Of a DNA stretch of 64,000 bases, positions 1 through 8,398 are shown in pieces. The notes under the pieces were generated by a model. That model saw only the letters and a program-made list of their open reading frames with translations, was not told the origin of the DNA and ran no database searches. Where the stretch lies: positions 2,594,001 through 2,658,000 of the forward strand of contig NZ_CP045298.1 of NCBI RefSeq assembly GCF_009363115.1. Reading direction: 5' to 3'. Positions within the stretch are counted from its first letter, which is position 1. Each line of letters begins with the position of its first letter. The position numbers and the translations under genes are program-made. Source of the stretch: Paenibacillus brasilensis (GTDB lineage: Bacteria; Bacillota; Bacilli; Paenibacillales; Paenibacillaceae).

Positions 1-1032
1 GACCTGAAATTTTACGGCCGGGAAAATGCCGAGCAGCGTGGCGTGACGGAGTTCTACCAACGAGCTTACGGCAGCAAGGCGGCGGAAAATGACCCTTTTG
101 CGTTGCATCTGGACCGCAACGAGCATCTGAAAAGCATGTATCTGGATGCCGAGCATGAGGATGGCTATCTGCGTGATCAAAGCGTATTTGGCGACAATAT
201 CAGCATCGAGGATACGCTCAGTGTCATGGTGAAGTACAAGAACAAGGCGGTGATGAACTACTCGCTGAATGCTTACATGCCTTGGGAGGGCTTTATCATC
301 GTGTTTAACGGCACCAAGGGACGAATGGAGGTTCGGGTATCCGAGCAATCCTACGTTAATTCCGGTGGCAGCAAGGCAGACGAGGGGGCGTTAAAAGAGA
401 AGACCATCACGATTTATCCTCACTTTGCAGCATCTTATGAGGTCGAAGTAGAGGAAGGCGTAGGGGGGCATGGCGGAGGTGATCCGGTCATGCTGCGCGA
501 TATTTTTGATAAGCCGGCAGAAGATCGTTTTCAACGTGCAGCTTCACATATTGACGGCGCATGGTCCATTTTAACAGGTATTGCCGCCAACCGTTCTATC
601 CGTACAGGTCAGCCGGTGAAGGTGGAAGAGTTGGTGCGCTTGAGTGAGGCAGCAACTTTAATGATCAAGGAGACCCCTCTGTATTTGCAGATCAACAGAG
701 GGGTCTTCTTTTTATTATTTATCCGTAGTCAGTTTACGGGCACCCAGTTGTTGCACAGGGCGATGGTTATCGGGAAAGAGGGCAGCGAACTGACTGATTT
801 GGTCCGCCGACATTTCAATAGGCTGCTCCAGCACGGTCCAGTTCACATGCTCTGTGCATGGCGGGGTGGTCAGGGATCCGTTGTAGCGGACCGAGTGCAG
901 ATCCTTCGGCAGAAGAGTAGCGAGATTCAGTTCTCCCTCCAGAGCTTCTTCCTGGGAAACATCTTTTGGCAGCTTGGACCAAATACGGCTGAAAGCTTTA
1001 TTTTCCTTGCCGCCTTGAATGAGTACGCCTAA
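1..1032 (+). CDS. Gfo/Idh/MocA family oxidoreductase, C-terminal part (5' truncated; normal stop apparently lost)
   Basis: The reading frame is open from base 1, so the Rossmann NAD-binding half lies outside the window. What remains resembles the C-terminal alpha/beta domain of sugar/inositol dehydrogenases: a beta-sheet stretch (SVMVKYKNKAVMNYSLNAY), a GGHGGGDP loop, and a closing helix with GIAANRSIRTGQPVKVEEL. Genes of this family normally stop right after that helix. Here the frame runs on through a terminator hairpin (about 668-716) and for 300 bases antisense to the carbonic anhydrase gene, so the last ~120 residues do not look like real protein. In the +1 frame TAA (659-661) and TGA (662-664) sit at the expected end, so one extra T in the run at 657-659 would explain the loss of the stop. 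Substrate unknown. Confidence 0.75.
   Translation, partial: DLKFYGRENAEQRGVTEFYQRAYGSKAAENDPFALHLDRNEHLKSMYLDAEHEDGYLRDQSVFGDNISIEDTLSVMVKYKNKAVMNYSLNAYMPWEGFIIVFNGTKGRMEVRVSEQSYVNSGGSKADEGALKEKTITIYPHFAASYEVEVEEGVGGHGGGDPVMLRDIFDKPAEDRFQRAASHIDGAWSILTGIAANRSIRTGQPVKVEELVRLSEAATLMIKETPLYLQINRGVFFLLFIRSQFTGTQLLHRAMVIGKEGSELTDLVRRHFNRLLQHGPVHMLCAWRGGQGSVVADRVQILRQKSSEIQFSLQSFFLGNIFWQLGPNTAESFIFLAALNEYA
667..718. terminator. Bidirectional intrinsic terminator
   Basis: Inverted repeat AGACCCCTCTGT / ACAGAGGGGTCT with a short loop, followed by a T-rich run on the plus strand and preceded by A-rich sequence. It separates the convergent oxidoreductase and carbonic anhydrase genes. The oxidoreductase frame reads straight through it. 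Confidence 0.85.
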
Positions 1033-1551
1033 GACGGCGGTGCTGCCGTTGTCGCTCTGATGAACAAAATGAAGCTCCATATCGGCATTTTTACCATCTA
1101 TTTGGTGTTCACTGGGATGATGAAAGTGAAACTGCTTTAAAGTGAACTTGGTACCGTCCAGTACTATATAATTGCTGGGGCTGGCTGCATTGATTTGAAC
1201 GGTATGCCCATTATTCAGAATGGATACCTTCGTATTGGCATAGTGAACCTGTATCGGTTGCTGCGTTTGCGAAGCTTCCATACGAGTGTGTTCTATGTTG
1301 ACAGGGGATTGCTCGTGGCCGTTACCACAAGCGGCAAAATCCTTTTCCAGCTCTCCCCAATGTTCGGGTCCCTCATCTCCCTCATAGGACCAGTGCGGAG
1401 TTTTCTGAACAACCGCATGTACATTGTTAGCTGCCGGAGTTGGGGTGCTGGTGGAACTAGAAGTCGCGGGCTGAGGATTGCATCCTGTTACCCACACGAC
1501 TAAGAAAATCGCGAGCGTGCTGGATAAGCACCCTTTCCAGTTTTTTTTCAT
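715..1551 (-). CDS. Alpha-class carbonic anhydrase, lipoprotein
   Basis: Zinc enzyme that hydrates CO2 to bicarbonate outside the membrane. The 278-residue protein starts at the ATG at 1551, which has a GAAGGA ribosome site; an upstream in-frame ATG lacks one. The signal peptide ends in a lipobox-like VTGC (Cys24), followed by a Ser/Thr/Pro linker. Alpha-CA landmarks are HWSYEG, QSPVNIEH, the zinc histidines in QFHFHHPSEH (His142, His144) and MELHFVH (His161), and the substrate-pocket motif SLTTPPCTE. Length fits the family plus linker. It stands alone, convergent with the upstream oxidoreductase. Family call is firm; lipidation is inferred from the Cys context. Confidence 0.93.
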   Translation of the reverse strand: MKKNWKGCLSSTLAIFLVVWVTGCNPQPATSSSTSTPTPAANNVHAVVQKTPHWSYEGDEGPEHWGELEKDFAACGNGHEQSPVNIEHTRMEASQTQQPIQVHYANTKVSILNNGHTVQINAASPSNYIVLDGTKFTLKQFHFHHPSEHQIDGKNADMELHFVHQSDNGSTAVLGVLIQGGKENKAFSRIWSKLPKDVSQEEALEGELNLATLLPKDLHSVRYNGSLTTPPCTEHVNWTVLEQPIEMSADQISQFAALFPDNHRPVQQLGARKLTTDK

Positions 1552-1767
1552 GGTTCTTTGTCCTTCTTCCAGATAGATTATGTGAAACTTCTTACATTGT
1601 AAATTATTGTACAAAGCTCCTACAAGGGTACAAGGACTTAGGAAGGAGATTTTTTCGATTAAATACCTTTGAGTGAAATATGTGTTTGTTATCTTTGGGC
1701 AAAAATTACTATAATAATGAAGTGTATATTACAAAAAATACTTCCATATAGCCAAAGGAGAGATCAC

Positions 1768-2784
1768 ATGAAAGCAGCAGTTGTTACAAAAGACAAGAGA
1801 GTAAGTATTGAAGAGAAACCTTTGCGCCCCCTGAAGCATGGAGAAGCATTAGTCCAAGTGGAATATTGCGGGGTTTGCCACACAGATTTACATGTGAAAA
1901 ATGCAGATTTCGGTGATGTCACAGGCAGAGTTTTGGGGCACGAAGGCATTGGAAAAGTTATTGAATTAGGTGAAGGAGTAACCAGTCTTAAAATGGGTGA
2001 TCGCGTTAGTATTGCCTGGATGTTCGAAAGCTGCGGTCACTGCGAATATTGCCTGACCGGGCGGGAAACGCTGTGCCGTGAAGTTAAAAATGCCGGATAC
2101 ACAGTAGACGGTGCAATGGCAGAACAATGTATTGTCACAGCTGACTACGCGGTCAAAGTACCTGATAATCTTGACCCTGCGGCTGCAAGCAGTGTAACTT
2201 GCGCAGGCGTTACAACCTATAAAGCAGTAAAAGTAAGTGATATCAGACCAGGGCAATGGATCGGTATCTTCGGCATTGGCGGCTTGGGTAACCTGGCTGT
2301 ACAATACGCAAAAAATGTATTTAATGCTAAAGTTGTAGCCTTTGACATCAGTGATGAAAAACTTGGGCTGGCCAAAAAAATCGGTGCCGACTATGTCGTT
2401 AACAGTCTGAAAGAAGATCCGGTCGCCCGGGCCAAGGAGTTAACGGACGGCGCTGGTCTGGATGCAACTGTGGTTACTGCTGTTGCCAAAACACCTTTCA
2501 ACCAGGCAATCGACGTTGTGAAGGCTGGCGCGCGCGTGGTAGCTGTAGGCCTTCCAACCGATAAGATGGATCTGGACATTCCGCGTCTGGTTCTGGACGG
2601 CATTCAAGTGATCGGCTCCTTGGTCGGCACTCGTGAAGACCTTAAAGAAGCGTTCCAATTCGCTGCAGAAGGTAAAGTCGTCCCTCTTGTACAAAAACGC
2701 CCGATTGAAGATATTAATCATATCTTCGAGGAGATGGAGAATGGCAAAATCCAAGGACGTATGGTCATTGATTTCACGAAATAA
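1768..2784 (+). CDS. adhP: Zinc-dependent alcohol dehydrogenase, AdhP type
   Basis: Medium-chain NAD(P)-dependent alcohol dehydrogenase interconverting ethanol-type alcohols and aldehydes. The start is the ATG at 1768 behind AAAGGAG; upstream in-frame ATGs have no ribosome site. Its 338 residues are typical. Catalytic zinc ligands are Cys37 (CGVCHTD), His58-Glu59 (GHEG) and Cys145. The structural zinc lobe is CGHCEYC...C (Cys89, 92, 95, 103). The Rossmann loop GIGGLG lies at 169-174. Monocistronic, with a terminator just downstream. Homology to AdhP/AdhA is clear; physiological substrate (ethanol formation or detoxification) is inferred. Confidence 0.93.
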   Translation: MKAAVVTKDKRVSIEEKPLRPLKHGEALVQVEYCGVCHTDLHVKNADFGDVTGRVLGHEGIGKVIELGEGVTSLKMGDRVSIAWMFESCGHCEYCLTGRETLCREVKNAGYTVDGAMAEQCIVTADYAVKVPDNLDPAAASSVTCAGVTTYKAVKVSDIRPGQWIGIFGIGGLGNLAVQYAKNVFNAKVVAFDISDEKLGLAKKIGADYVVNSLKEDPVARAKELTDGAGLDATVVTAVAKTPFNQAIDVVKAGARVVAVGLPTDKMDLDIPRLVLDGIQVIGSLVGTREDLKEAFQFAAEGKVVPLVQKRPIEDINHIFEEMENGKIQGRMVIDFTK

Positions 2785-2839
2785 AATGATGTCAATCATA
2801 GCTCCGTAAATACAGATTGGAATGGAGCGTTCCAAGAGC

Positions 2840-2875
2840 GTAAGCACCTGCTGGTTTATTGTAGGTGCTTTTTTC
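2840..2875 (+). terminator. Intrinsic terminator of adhP
   Basis: Stem AAGCACCT (2842-2849) / AGGTGCTT (2863-2870) followed by six T, 55 bases after the adhP stop. The regulator on the other strand ends at 2897. Confidence 0.85.
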
Positions 2876-2896
2876 TATGAACCACTCTTTTATACT

Positions 2897-3262
2897 TTAC
2901 AGCTTGTTCAGAATGTTATCCTCCAATACAGCGGATTTATCCCCGTATTCTTTAATAATATGCTTCTCTCCCCAGGCACACAGAGCATCCAAAATGCTTG
3001 TCAGACTACACCCGTATTCGCTCAGCTCGTACTCCACTTTAGGAGGGACCTGATTGTAGCTGATTCGATTGACAATGCCGTCCTGTTCCAGCTCCCGAAG
3101 CTGCTGAGTCAGCATTTTTTGTGTAATGGAAGGCATCAGCCGCTTCAATTCACTTGTCCGCATTTTTCCATGTGTCAAATGACACAAAATCACGCACTTC
3201 CATTTTCCGCCGATCACTTCTAACGTTGCCTCAACTGAGATATTGTATTTTTTCTGTCCCAA
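2897..3262 (-). CDS. HxlR-family winged-helix transcriptional regulator
   Basis: Single-domain winged-helix repressor of about 121 residues. It has the HxlR core: VEATLEVIGGKWKCVILCHL, the recognition helix region MRTSELKRLMPSITQKMLTQQLRELEQDGIV, and the wing PPKVEYELSEYG. I place the start at a TTG (3260-3262) because GGAGGG lies 7 bases upstream and the protein then begins, as in the family, just before KKYNISVEA. A GTG 24 bases upstream (3286) is also in frame but lacks a ribosome site. The gene is divergent from an MFS exporter, and a palindrome in the shared region is the likely operator. HxlR proteins often sense electrophiles or redox stress; the signal here is unknown. Confidence 0.9.
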   Translation of the reverse strand: MGQKKYNISVEATLEVIGGKWKCVILCHLTHGKMRTSELKRLMPSITQKMLTQQLRELEQDGIVNRISYNQVPPKVEYELSEYGCSLTSILDALCAWGEKHIIKEYGDKSAVLEDNILNKL

Positions 3263-3302
3263 TGCCGATCCCTCCGTGTACTTCACTCGTGTTATACATA
3301 GG

Positions 3303-3335
3303 GTACTTTTTGGTACCTATATTACTAAAAAGTAC
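3303..3335. promoter_or_regulatory. Inverted repeat, likely HxlR operator
   Basis: Perfect 9-base arms GTACTTTTT (3303-3311) and AAAAAGTAC (3327-3335), separated by 15 bases, in the divergent space between the HxlR gene and the MFS gene. HxlR/YodB-type repressors bind TACT...AGTA palindromes, so the fit in position and core sequence is good. Binding is inferred. Confidence 0.6.
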
Positions 3336-3411
3336 GTACTGTTCATACTTGCTTGAGTAATTCATAATAACATCTGCTGGTCGAAGATTTCTATAGATAG
3401 GGGTGAAAAAC

Positions 3412-4608
3412 ATGTCGTCAGATCAAAAACGAAGTATTTGGCCGCTGCTGGCTTTAGCCATAAGCGCCTTTGCGATAGGAACAACCGAGTTCATCAGCGT
3501 GGGACTGCTTCCCCTGATCGCTGAGGACTTGCATATATCCGTAACCATGTCTGCGCTCACTGTAACGCTGTACGCATTGGGGGTGACGATTGGCGCGCCT
3601 GTCCTGACCTCACTAACATCAAGTGTTCCCCGGAAAACGCTGCTGCTGTGGATCATGATTGTATTTGTAATAGGCAACAGCCTTGCTGCCGTCTCCAGTG
3701 GAATTATCTTGCTGCTGGTTGCACGCGTCATCTCGGCATTTTCTCACGGGGTGTTCATGTCCATCGGCTCCACCATCGCAGCCGACCTTGTGCCGGATGA
3801 TCGGCGGGCCAGTGCTATTTCTATCATGTTTTCCGGGCTGACCGTAGCCACGGTCACGGGTGTCCCTTTGGGTACCTATGTTGGGCAGCAATGGGGCTGG
3901 AGGGCGGCCTTCATGGCGATTGTAGTCGTGGGCATAGTGGCACTTGTCGCCAATCTGATTCTGCTGCCGTCTACTCTGCGCAAAGGGAACAAGACTCCTT
4001 TCCGTGAGCAGGTCAAACTGGTTACCAACGGTCGCCTGCTGCTCGCATTTATCATTACAGCCTTGGGGTATGGAGGCACGTTTGTCGTGTTTACTTATTT
4101 ATCTCCATTACTTCACGACATAACCGGCTTTAAGCCCAATACCGTAACATTTATTCTTTTGCTGTATGGAATTGCGATTGCCATCGGGAATGTTATGGGT
4201 GGAAAAGCTGCAAACCGCAAGCCGCTTTCAGCTTTATTTTACATGTTCCTGATTCAGGCTGTTGTCCTGTTCCTTCTGCTGTTTACTGTACCTTTTAAAG
4301 CAGCAGGACTGATTACAATTTTTTTTATGGGTTTACTAGCATTTATGAACGTGCCTGGTCTACAGGTATATGTAGTCATGTTGGCCGAACGTTTTGCGCC
4401 CAAGGCTGTAGATGTTGCCTCCGCCGTCAATATTGCTGCCTTTAACGCAGGGATTGCGATGGGAGCATATGTAGGCGGACTTGTGACTGACTCGCTGGGT
4501 CTCATTCATACGACCTGGATCGGCGCCATTATGGTTTTCATGGCCGTTCTGCTCACAGGCTGGAGTCGGATACTTGAAAAAAGGGATACAACCGCCTTGA
4601 CAGGCTAA
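3412..4608 (+). CDS. MFS transporter, drug/arabinose-efflux (DHA1, AraJ/YdhP-like) type
   Basis: Twelve-helix proton-coupled exporter of about 398 residues. The N-terminus shows the DHA1 signature GTTEFISVGLLPLIAEDL and later motifs in RKTLLL and VARVISAFSHGVFMS. A PDDRRASAIS stretch follows, then motif C-like GVPLGTYVGQQWGWR. The ATG at 3412 is preceded by AGGGGTGA at good spacing; a GTG three codons earlier would leave no room for it. It lies divergent from the HxlR regulator and 31 bases upstream of an aldo/keto reductase, suggesting a stress or detoxification operon controlled by HxlR. Substrate unknown. Confidence 0.9.
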   Translation: MSSDQKRSIWPLLALAISAFAIGTTEFISVGLLPLIAEDLHISVTMSALTVTLYALGVTIGAPVLTSLTSSVPRKTLLLWIMIVFVIGNSLAAVSSGIILLLVARVISAFSHGVFMSIGSTIAADLVPDDRRASAISIMFSGLTVATVTGVPLGTYVGQQWGWRAAFMAIVVVGIVALVANLILLPSTLRKGNKTPFREQVKLVTNGRLLLAFIITALGYGGTFVVFTYLSPLLHDITGFKPNTVTFILLLYGIAIAIGNVMGGKAANRKPLSALFYMFLIQAVVLFLLLFTVPFKAAGLITIFFMGLLAFMNVPGLQVYVVMLAERFAPKAVDVASAVNIAAFNAGIAMGAYVGGLVTDSLGLIHTTWIGAIMVFMAVLLTGWSRILEKRDTTALTG

Positions 4609-4639
4609 AACTTTTTAAAAATAGAGAGGAAGATATAGA

Positions 4640-5482
4640 ATGACTCAAAACTTGCAAAGCACAACAACCTTGCACAACGGAGTTCATATGCCTTGGTTTG
4701 GCATCGGAGTATTTAAAGTAGAGGAAGGCTCGGAGCTGGTCGACGCTATAAAGGCTGCTGTAAAGCATGGCTACCGCAGTATAGATACAGCTGCAATCTA
4801 TGCGAATGAAAGAAGTGTAGGACAGGCCATTCAGGAATCCCTTCAGGAGAATAGCCTGTCGAGAGAAGAGTTGTTTGTCACATCCAAAGTGTGGAATGCC
4901 GATCTGGGCTATGAGGAGACACGGGCGGCCTATGAGGCAAGCCTGGATAAGCTGGGTTTGGATTATCTGGATCTTTATCTGATTCATTGGCCGGTCCAAG
5001 GGAAGTATAAGGAGGCCTGGAGAGCTTTGGAGTCCTTGTATAAGGAAGGACGGATCAAGGCGATCGGAGTCAGCAACTTCCAGATTCATCATTTGGAGGA
5101 CCTTATGAAGGATTCCGAAATAAAGCCTATGGTCAACCAGGTGGAATTCCACCCACAATTAACACAAGCCGAGCTGCTGCAATTCTGTCAAAAAAACAAC
5201 ATTCAAATGGAAGCCTGGTCCCCGCTCATGCAAGGACAACTGCTTGATCATCCGGTGCTGCAAGACATAGCAGGCAAGTATGGCAAATCGGTGGCACAAG
5301 TGATTTTACGCTGGGATGTACAGCAGGGAGTTGTCACCATTCCCAAGTCTACCAAGGCACATCGGATTATTGAAAATGCCGACATCTTTGATTTTGAATT
5401 AACAAATGAGGATATGGATCGAATTCAGGCGTTAAATGCCAATCTTCGGGTAGGTCCTGATCCAGATAACTTCGACTTTTAA
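4640..5482 (+). CDS. Aldo/keto reductase
   Basis: NADPH-dependent reductase of carbonyl compounds with a (beta/alpha)8 barrel, 280 residues, close in layout to Bacillus YtbE/YvgN and 2,5-diketogluconate reductases. The catalytic tetrad is visible: Asp49 and Tyr54 (SIDTAAIYANE), Lys83 (TSKVWN) and His116 (LIHWPVQG). NADPH-binding residues lie in VTIPKSTKAHR near the C-terminus. A GAGGAAG ribosome site precedes the ATG. It sits 31 bases after the MFS gene, so probably in the same HxlR-controlled operon; methylglyoxal or another electrophilic aldehyde is a plausible but unproven substrate. Confidence 0.93.
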   Translation: MTQNLQSTTTLHNGVHMPWFGIGVFKVEEGSELVDAIKAAVKHGYRSIDTAAIYANERSVGQAIQESLQENSLSREELFVTSKVWNADLGYEETRAAYEASLDKLGLDYLDLYLIHWPVQGKYKEAWRALESLYKEGRIKAIGVSNFQIHHLEDLMKDSEIKPMVNQVEFHPQLTQAELLQFCQKNNIQMEAWSPLMQGQLLDHPVLQDIAGKYGKSVAQVILRWDVQQGVVTIPKSTKAHRIIENADIFDFELTNEDMDRIQALNANLRVGPDPDNFDF

Positions 5483-5496
5483 ATTCAGTTTTGATA

Positions 5497-5538
5497 AGAC
5501 GCCGTTTCTTTCTTCGTTGAAAGGAGCGGCGTTTTTGT
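5497..5538 (+). terminator. Intrinsic terminator after the MFS-AKR operon
   Basis: Hairpin ACGCCG (5499-5504) / CGGCGT (5527-5532), extended by internal TTTC/GAAA pairing, then a T run. Confidence 0.85.
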
Positions 5539-5650
5539 CCATGATGAGCATGGAGCCACAGCATTCCAACCCCGCCATATGCTATGATAGGGTTATGGAA
5601 AAAGAGACGGTTTGGAAGCTTATGAAAATGAAAACACTCCGGAGGGCCTC

Positions 5651-6673
5651 ATGAATAAGACAATTGCAGATATAGCCCACATGGCCGGTGTGGCCAAAAG
5701 CACGGTATCCCGTTATTTGAATGGCGGGTCTGTCAGTGTGGATACGAAGCGTAAAATTGAACAGGTAGTCAAGGCCACGGGTTATGTGCCCAATACCTTT
5801 GCCCAGAGCCTGAAGGCGAAGCGGACCAACATCATCGGAACCGTTGTGCCACGCCTGGATTCCTTTGCGACATCTCATACGCTGATGGGGATTGATGAGG
5901 AGCTGCGTTCCCGGCATTATCAGATGCTGATCTCCAATACGAGCCAGGATGTAAAGCGTGAAATAGAAGCGCTCTATGACCTGGGGCGACAAAAGATTTC
6001 CGGCATCATTTTGCTGGCTGCTCAAATTACGGACGACCATCTGACCGCGATTCGCGACATTCGTATTCCGGTTTTGCTGGTGGGCCAGCAGCACGAGCAG
6101 ATTCATAGCCTGATCCATGATGACTACCATGCAGGATATGATATCGGTGCTTATGTTCTTTCGCAGGGACACCGTGAAATTGCCTATGTCGGTGTTACGG
6201 AAAAGGATGCTGCAGTTGGCGTACAGCGCAAAGAAGGTTTTAAGCAGGCTGTTCGGGATGCATTGCCTGAGGGGTCTCATACGGACGATGCGCTGCAGGC
6301 TGCCGGGTATGATATCAGATACTATGAAACCGGATTTAAAATGTCCGATGCACGGATTGCTGCTTCTGCTATTTTAGATCAGTTCAAGCCTTCGTTAATG
6401 GTGTGTGCGACGGATAATATTGCGCTTGGCGTGATCAATGCGGCTTACTCCAGAGGGATTGCCATCCCGTCGGATTTATCGGTGACCGGCTTTGGGGGGT
6501 ACGATATTACGGCGGTCATTCACCCTGCGCTGACAACCGTTCAATATCCGTATATGGAGGCTGGACGTGTAGCGGCACAAAATATTATGCGGCTGGTAGA
6601 GCATAAACCGGTAGAGCTAGTGACGGTCATGAATTATTCTCTTATTGAAAGAGAAAGCGTTGACAAACGCTGA
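5651..6673 (+). CDS. scrR: LacI-family repressor of the sucrose genes (ScrR/SacR-like)
   Basis: DNA-binding sugar-responsive repressor of 340 residues. The N-terminal LacI helix-turn-helix reads TIADIAHMAGVAKSTVSRYLNG, followed by a hinge and a periplasmic-binding-protein-like effector domain (for example SLMVCATDNIALGVINAAYSRG and VTGFGGYDIT). The start is the ATG at 5651 with GGAGG five bases upstream; an in-frame ATG at 5612 has no such site. It precedes the sucrose hydrolase and PTS genes, and the intergenic region carries several GGAACCGGTTCC palindromes, so it most likely represses scrB-scrA. The scrR symbol rests on this context. Confidence 0.88.
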   Translation: MNKTIADIAHMAGVAKSTVSRYLNGGSVSVDTKRKIEQVVKATGYVPNTFAQSLKAKRTNIIGTVVPRLDSFATSHTLMGIDEELRSRHYQMLISNTSQDVKREIEALYDLGRQKISGIILLAAQITDDHLTAIRDIRIPVLLVGQQHEQIHSLIHDDYHAGYDIGAYVLSQGHREIAYVGVTEKDAAVGVQRKEGFKQAVRDALPEGSHTDDALQAAGYDIRYYETGFKMSDARIAASAILDQFKPSLMVCATDNIALGVINAAYSRGIAIPSDLSVTGFGGYDITAVIHPALTTVQYPYMEAGRVAAQNIMRLVEHKPVELVTVMNYSLIERESVDKR

Positions 6674-6695
6674 ATAAGTGGATTATAATTTCTAC

Positions 6696-6738
6696 GAAAC
6701 CGGTTCCATGATACTCGGGTACAAATGGAATCGGTTGC
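6696..6738. promoter_or_regulatory. LacI-type operators downstream of scrR (one good, one degenerate)
   Basis: GAAACCGGTTCC at 6696-6707 and a degenerate copy GGAATCGGTTGC at 6727-6738. They share the core of the two operators at the scrB promoter, 35-110 bases further on. Auxiliary operators at this distance could allow DNA looping by a tetrameric repressor; that is inference. Confidence 0.6.
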
Positions 6739-6765
6739 AAATCCATGGATAAGTTATTTTTTTAA

Positions 6766-6819
6766 TTGAAATGGAACCGGTTTCCTATATATATTTTTCA
6801 TCATACTGGAACCGGTTCC
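6766..6819 (+). promoter_or_regulatory. scrB promoter with two LacI operators
   Basis: A -35 TTGAAA (6766-6771) and a -10 TATATA/TATATT (6788-6795) flank an operator GGAACCGGTTTC (6773-6784) lying in the spacer. A second, perfectly palindromic operator GGAACCGGTTCC (6808-6819) covers the start region. Repressor at either site would block polymerase. Sequence elements are seen; repression is inferred from context. Confidence 0.7.
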
Positions 6820-6855
6820 TGTTACGCAAGTTTCTAATAAGAATGAGGTACATCT

Positions 6856-8334
6856 ATGAAAATGACAAACGAACAGAAGTATCGGCTTATTGAACAGGCA
6901 GAACCAGGTGAGATAGCCAGCCTGGAGGAGAAAGTCAAGCAGTGCCATTGGAGGCAAACATTTCACATTCAGCCACCGACAGGCCTGCTCAATGACCCCA
7001 ATGGCTTTTCCTATTACAAGGGTGAATACCATTTGTTCTATCAGTGGTTCCCTTTGGGAACCGATCATGGAATGAAATACTGGTATCACTTGAAGTCCAA
7101 AGATCTGGTTGCATGGGACAGTGCGGGAGTCGGTATTACACCAGGGGATACCTTTGATTCACACGGGGCTTACTCAGGCAGCGCGCTGGAGCATGATGGC
7201 AAGTTGTATATGATGTATACGGGAAATACACGGGATGAAAACTGGATCAGACATCCTTATCAATGCATGGCTGTTATGGATGAGAACGGTCTCATTACTA
7301 AATGGGAGCAGCCTGTCATTTCAAGTGTACCAGAAGGGTACACAGACCATTATCGTGATCCTAAGCTATGGAAGGATGGCGATAGCTTTTACTGTGTAAT
7401 TGGTGCCCAGAGAACGAATTCAACAGGCTGCATCGTCCTTTATAGATCAACAGATCTTCACTCGTGGCAGTTTGAGGGAGAGCTCCGCACAGGGCTGGAG
7501 TCGTTTGGCTACATGTGGGAATGCCCGGATTATTTTGAACTGGATGGCTCGGGTGTACTGGTCTTTTCTCCTCAAGGCCTGGAGCCTTCCGGGGATGAGT
7601 ACCACAATATTTATCAATCGGGGTACGTCATCGGCAAGCCGTTGAATATCGAGACAAGGGCATTGGAGCATGGGACGTTCCACGAGCTTGATAGAGGCTT
7701 TGACTTCTATGCGCCGCAAACGATGGTTGATCCGCAGGGACGGCGTATTATGGTGGCATGGATGGGAATGCCGGATATTGACTATCCGACAGACCCGAAC
7801 GGATGGGCTCATTGCCTGACACTGCCGAGGGAGCTTATCCTTCATGAGGGTAAACTGTTGCAGAAGCCGATCCCCGAGCTGACTTCGCTGCGTAGAAAGC
7901 GTGAGGATCGGGTAGCAGATACACTATCGTCAGAGAAAAAGACCTATGAGGGCTTCACGGGCACGTCCTACGAGCTGATTTGTGAGGTTGACCTTTTGAG
8001 CGCCAAGACGTTTGGTATTGAATTCCGTGCGAGTGCGACTGAGAGAACGGTAATTAAATATGATGCCGTCAGCCGTAAGCTTGTACTGGACCGTTCGCAA
8101 TCGGGTGAGCCTGTTGCGGCTTCGTATGGTGAGGTACGGCAGTGTGCATGGGATAAAGACCATATCAAGCTTCATTTGTTTGTAGATACGTCTTCGGTTG
8201 AGATTTTCGTCAATGATGGGGAAGAGGTGTTCACCAGTCGTATTTTTCCGCACCCAGAGAGTGACGAAATACACTTTTTTGCCGACAAGGGAGAGGCACT
8301 CTTCCAAGCGGTGAAATGGGATATTACAGAGTAG
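6856..8334 (+). CDS. scrB: Sucrose-6-phosphate hydrolase, GH32
   Basis: Cytoplasmic invertase splitting sucrose-6-phosphate into glucose-6-phosphate and fructose; 492 residues, normal for ScrB/SacA. The GH32 five-bladed propeller motifs are all present: nucleophile Asp47 in LLNDPNG, the RDP motif (167-169) and the acid/base Glu222 in WECPD. A C-terminal beta-sandwich follows, with the typical SSVEIFVNDGEEVFTSRIFP. No signal peptide, consistent with a phosphorylated cytoplasmic substrate. The ATG at 6856 has GAGGT upstream. It lies between its repressor and the sucrose PTS permease, which supports the sucrose role over other fructosides. Confidence 0.95.
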   Translation: MKMTNEQKYRLIEQAEPGEIASLEEKVKQCHWRQTFHIQPPTGLLNDPNGFSYYKGEYHLFYQWFPLGTDHGMKYWYHLKSKDLVAWDSAGVGITPGDTFDSHGAYSGSALEHDGKLYMMYTGNTRDENWIRHPYQCMAVMDENGLITKWEQPVISSVPEGYTDHYRDPKLWKDGDSFYCVIGAQRTNSTGCIVLYRSTDLHSWQFEGELRTGLESFGYMWECPDYFELDGSGVLVFSPQGLEPSGDEYHNIYQSGYVIGKPLNIETRALEHGTFHELDRGFDFYAPQTMVDPQGRRIMVAWMGMPDIDYPTDPNGWAHCLTLPRELILHEGKLLQKPIPELTSLRRKREDRVADTLSSEKKTYEGFTGTSYELICEVDLLSAKTFGIEFRASATERTVIKYDAVSRKLVLDRSQSGEPVAASYGEVRQCAWDKDHIKLHLFVDTSSVEIFVNDGEEVFTSRIFPHPESDEIHFFADKGEALFQAVKWDITE

Positions 8335-8398
8335 GCTAGTCATCAAGTGGATCGTTAATCAGCAATAACATAACGGAATAAACGAGAGGATGAACATC

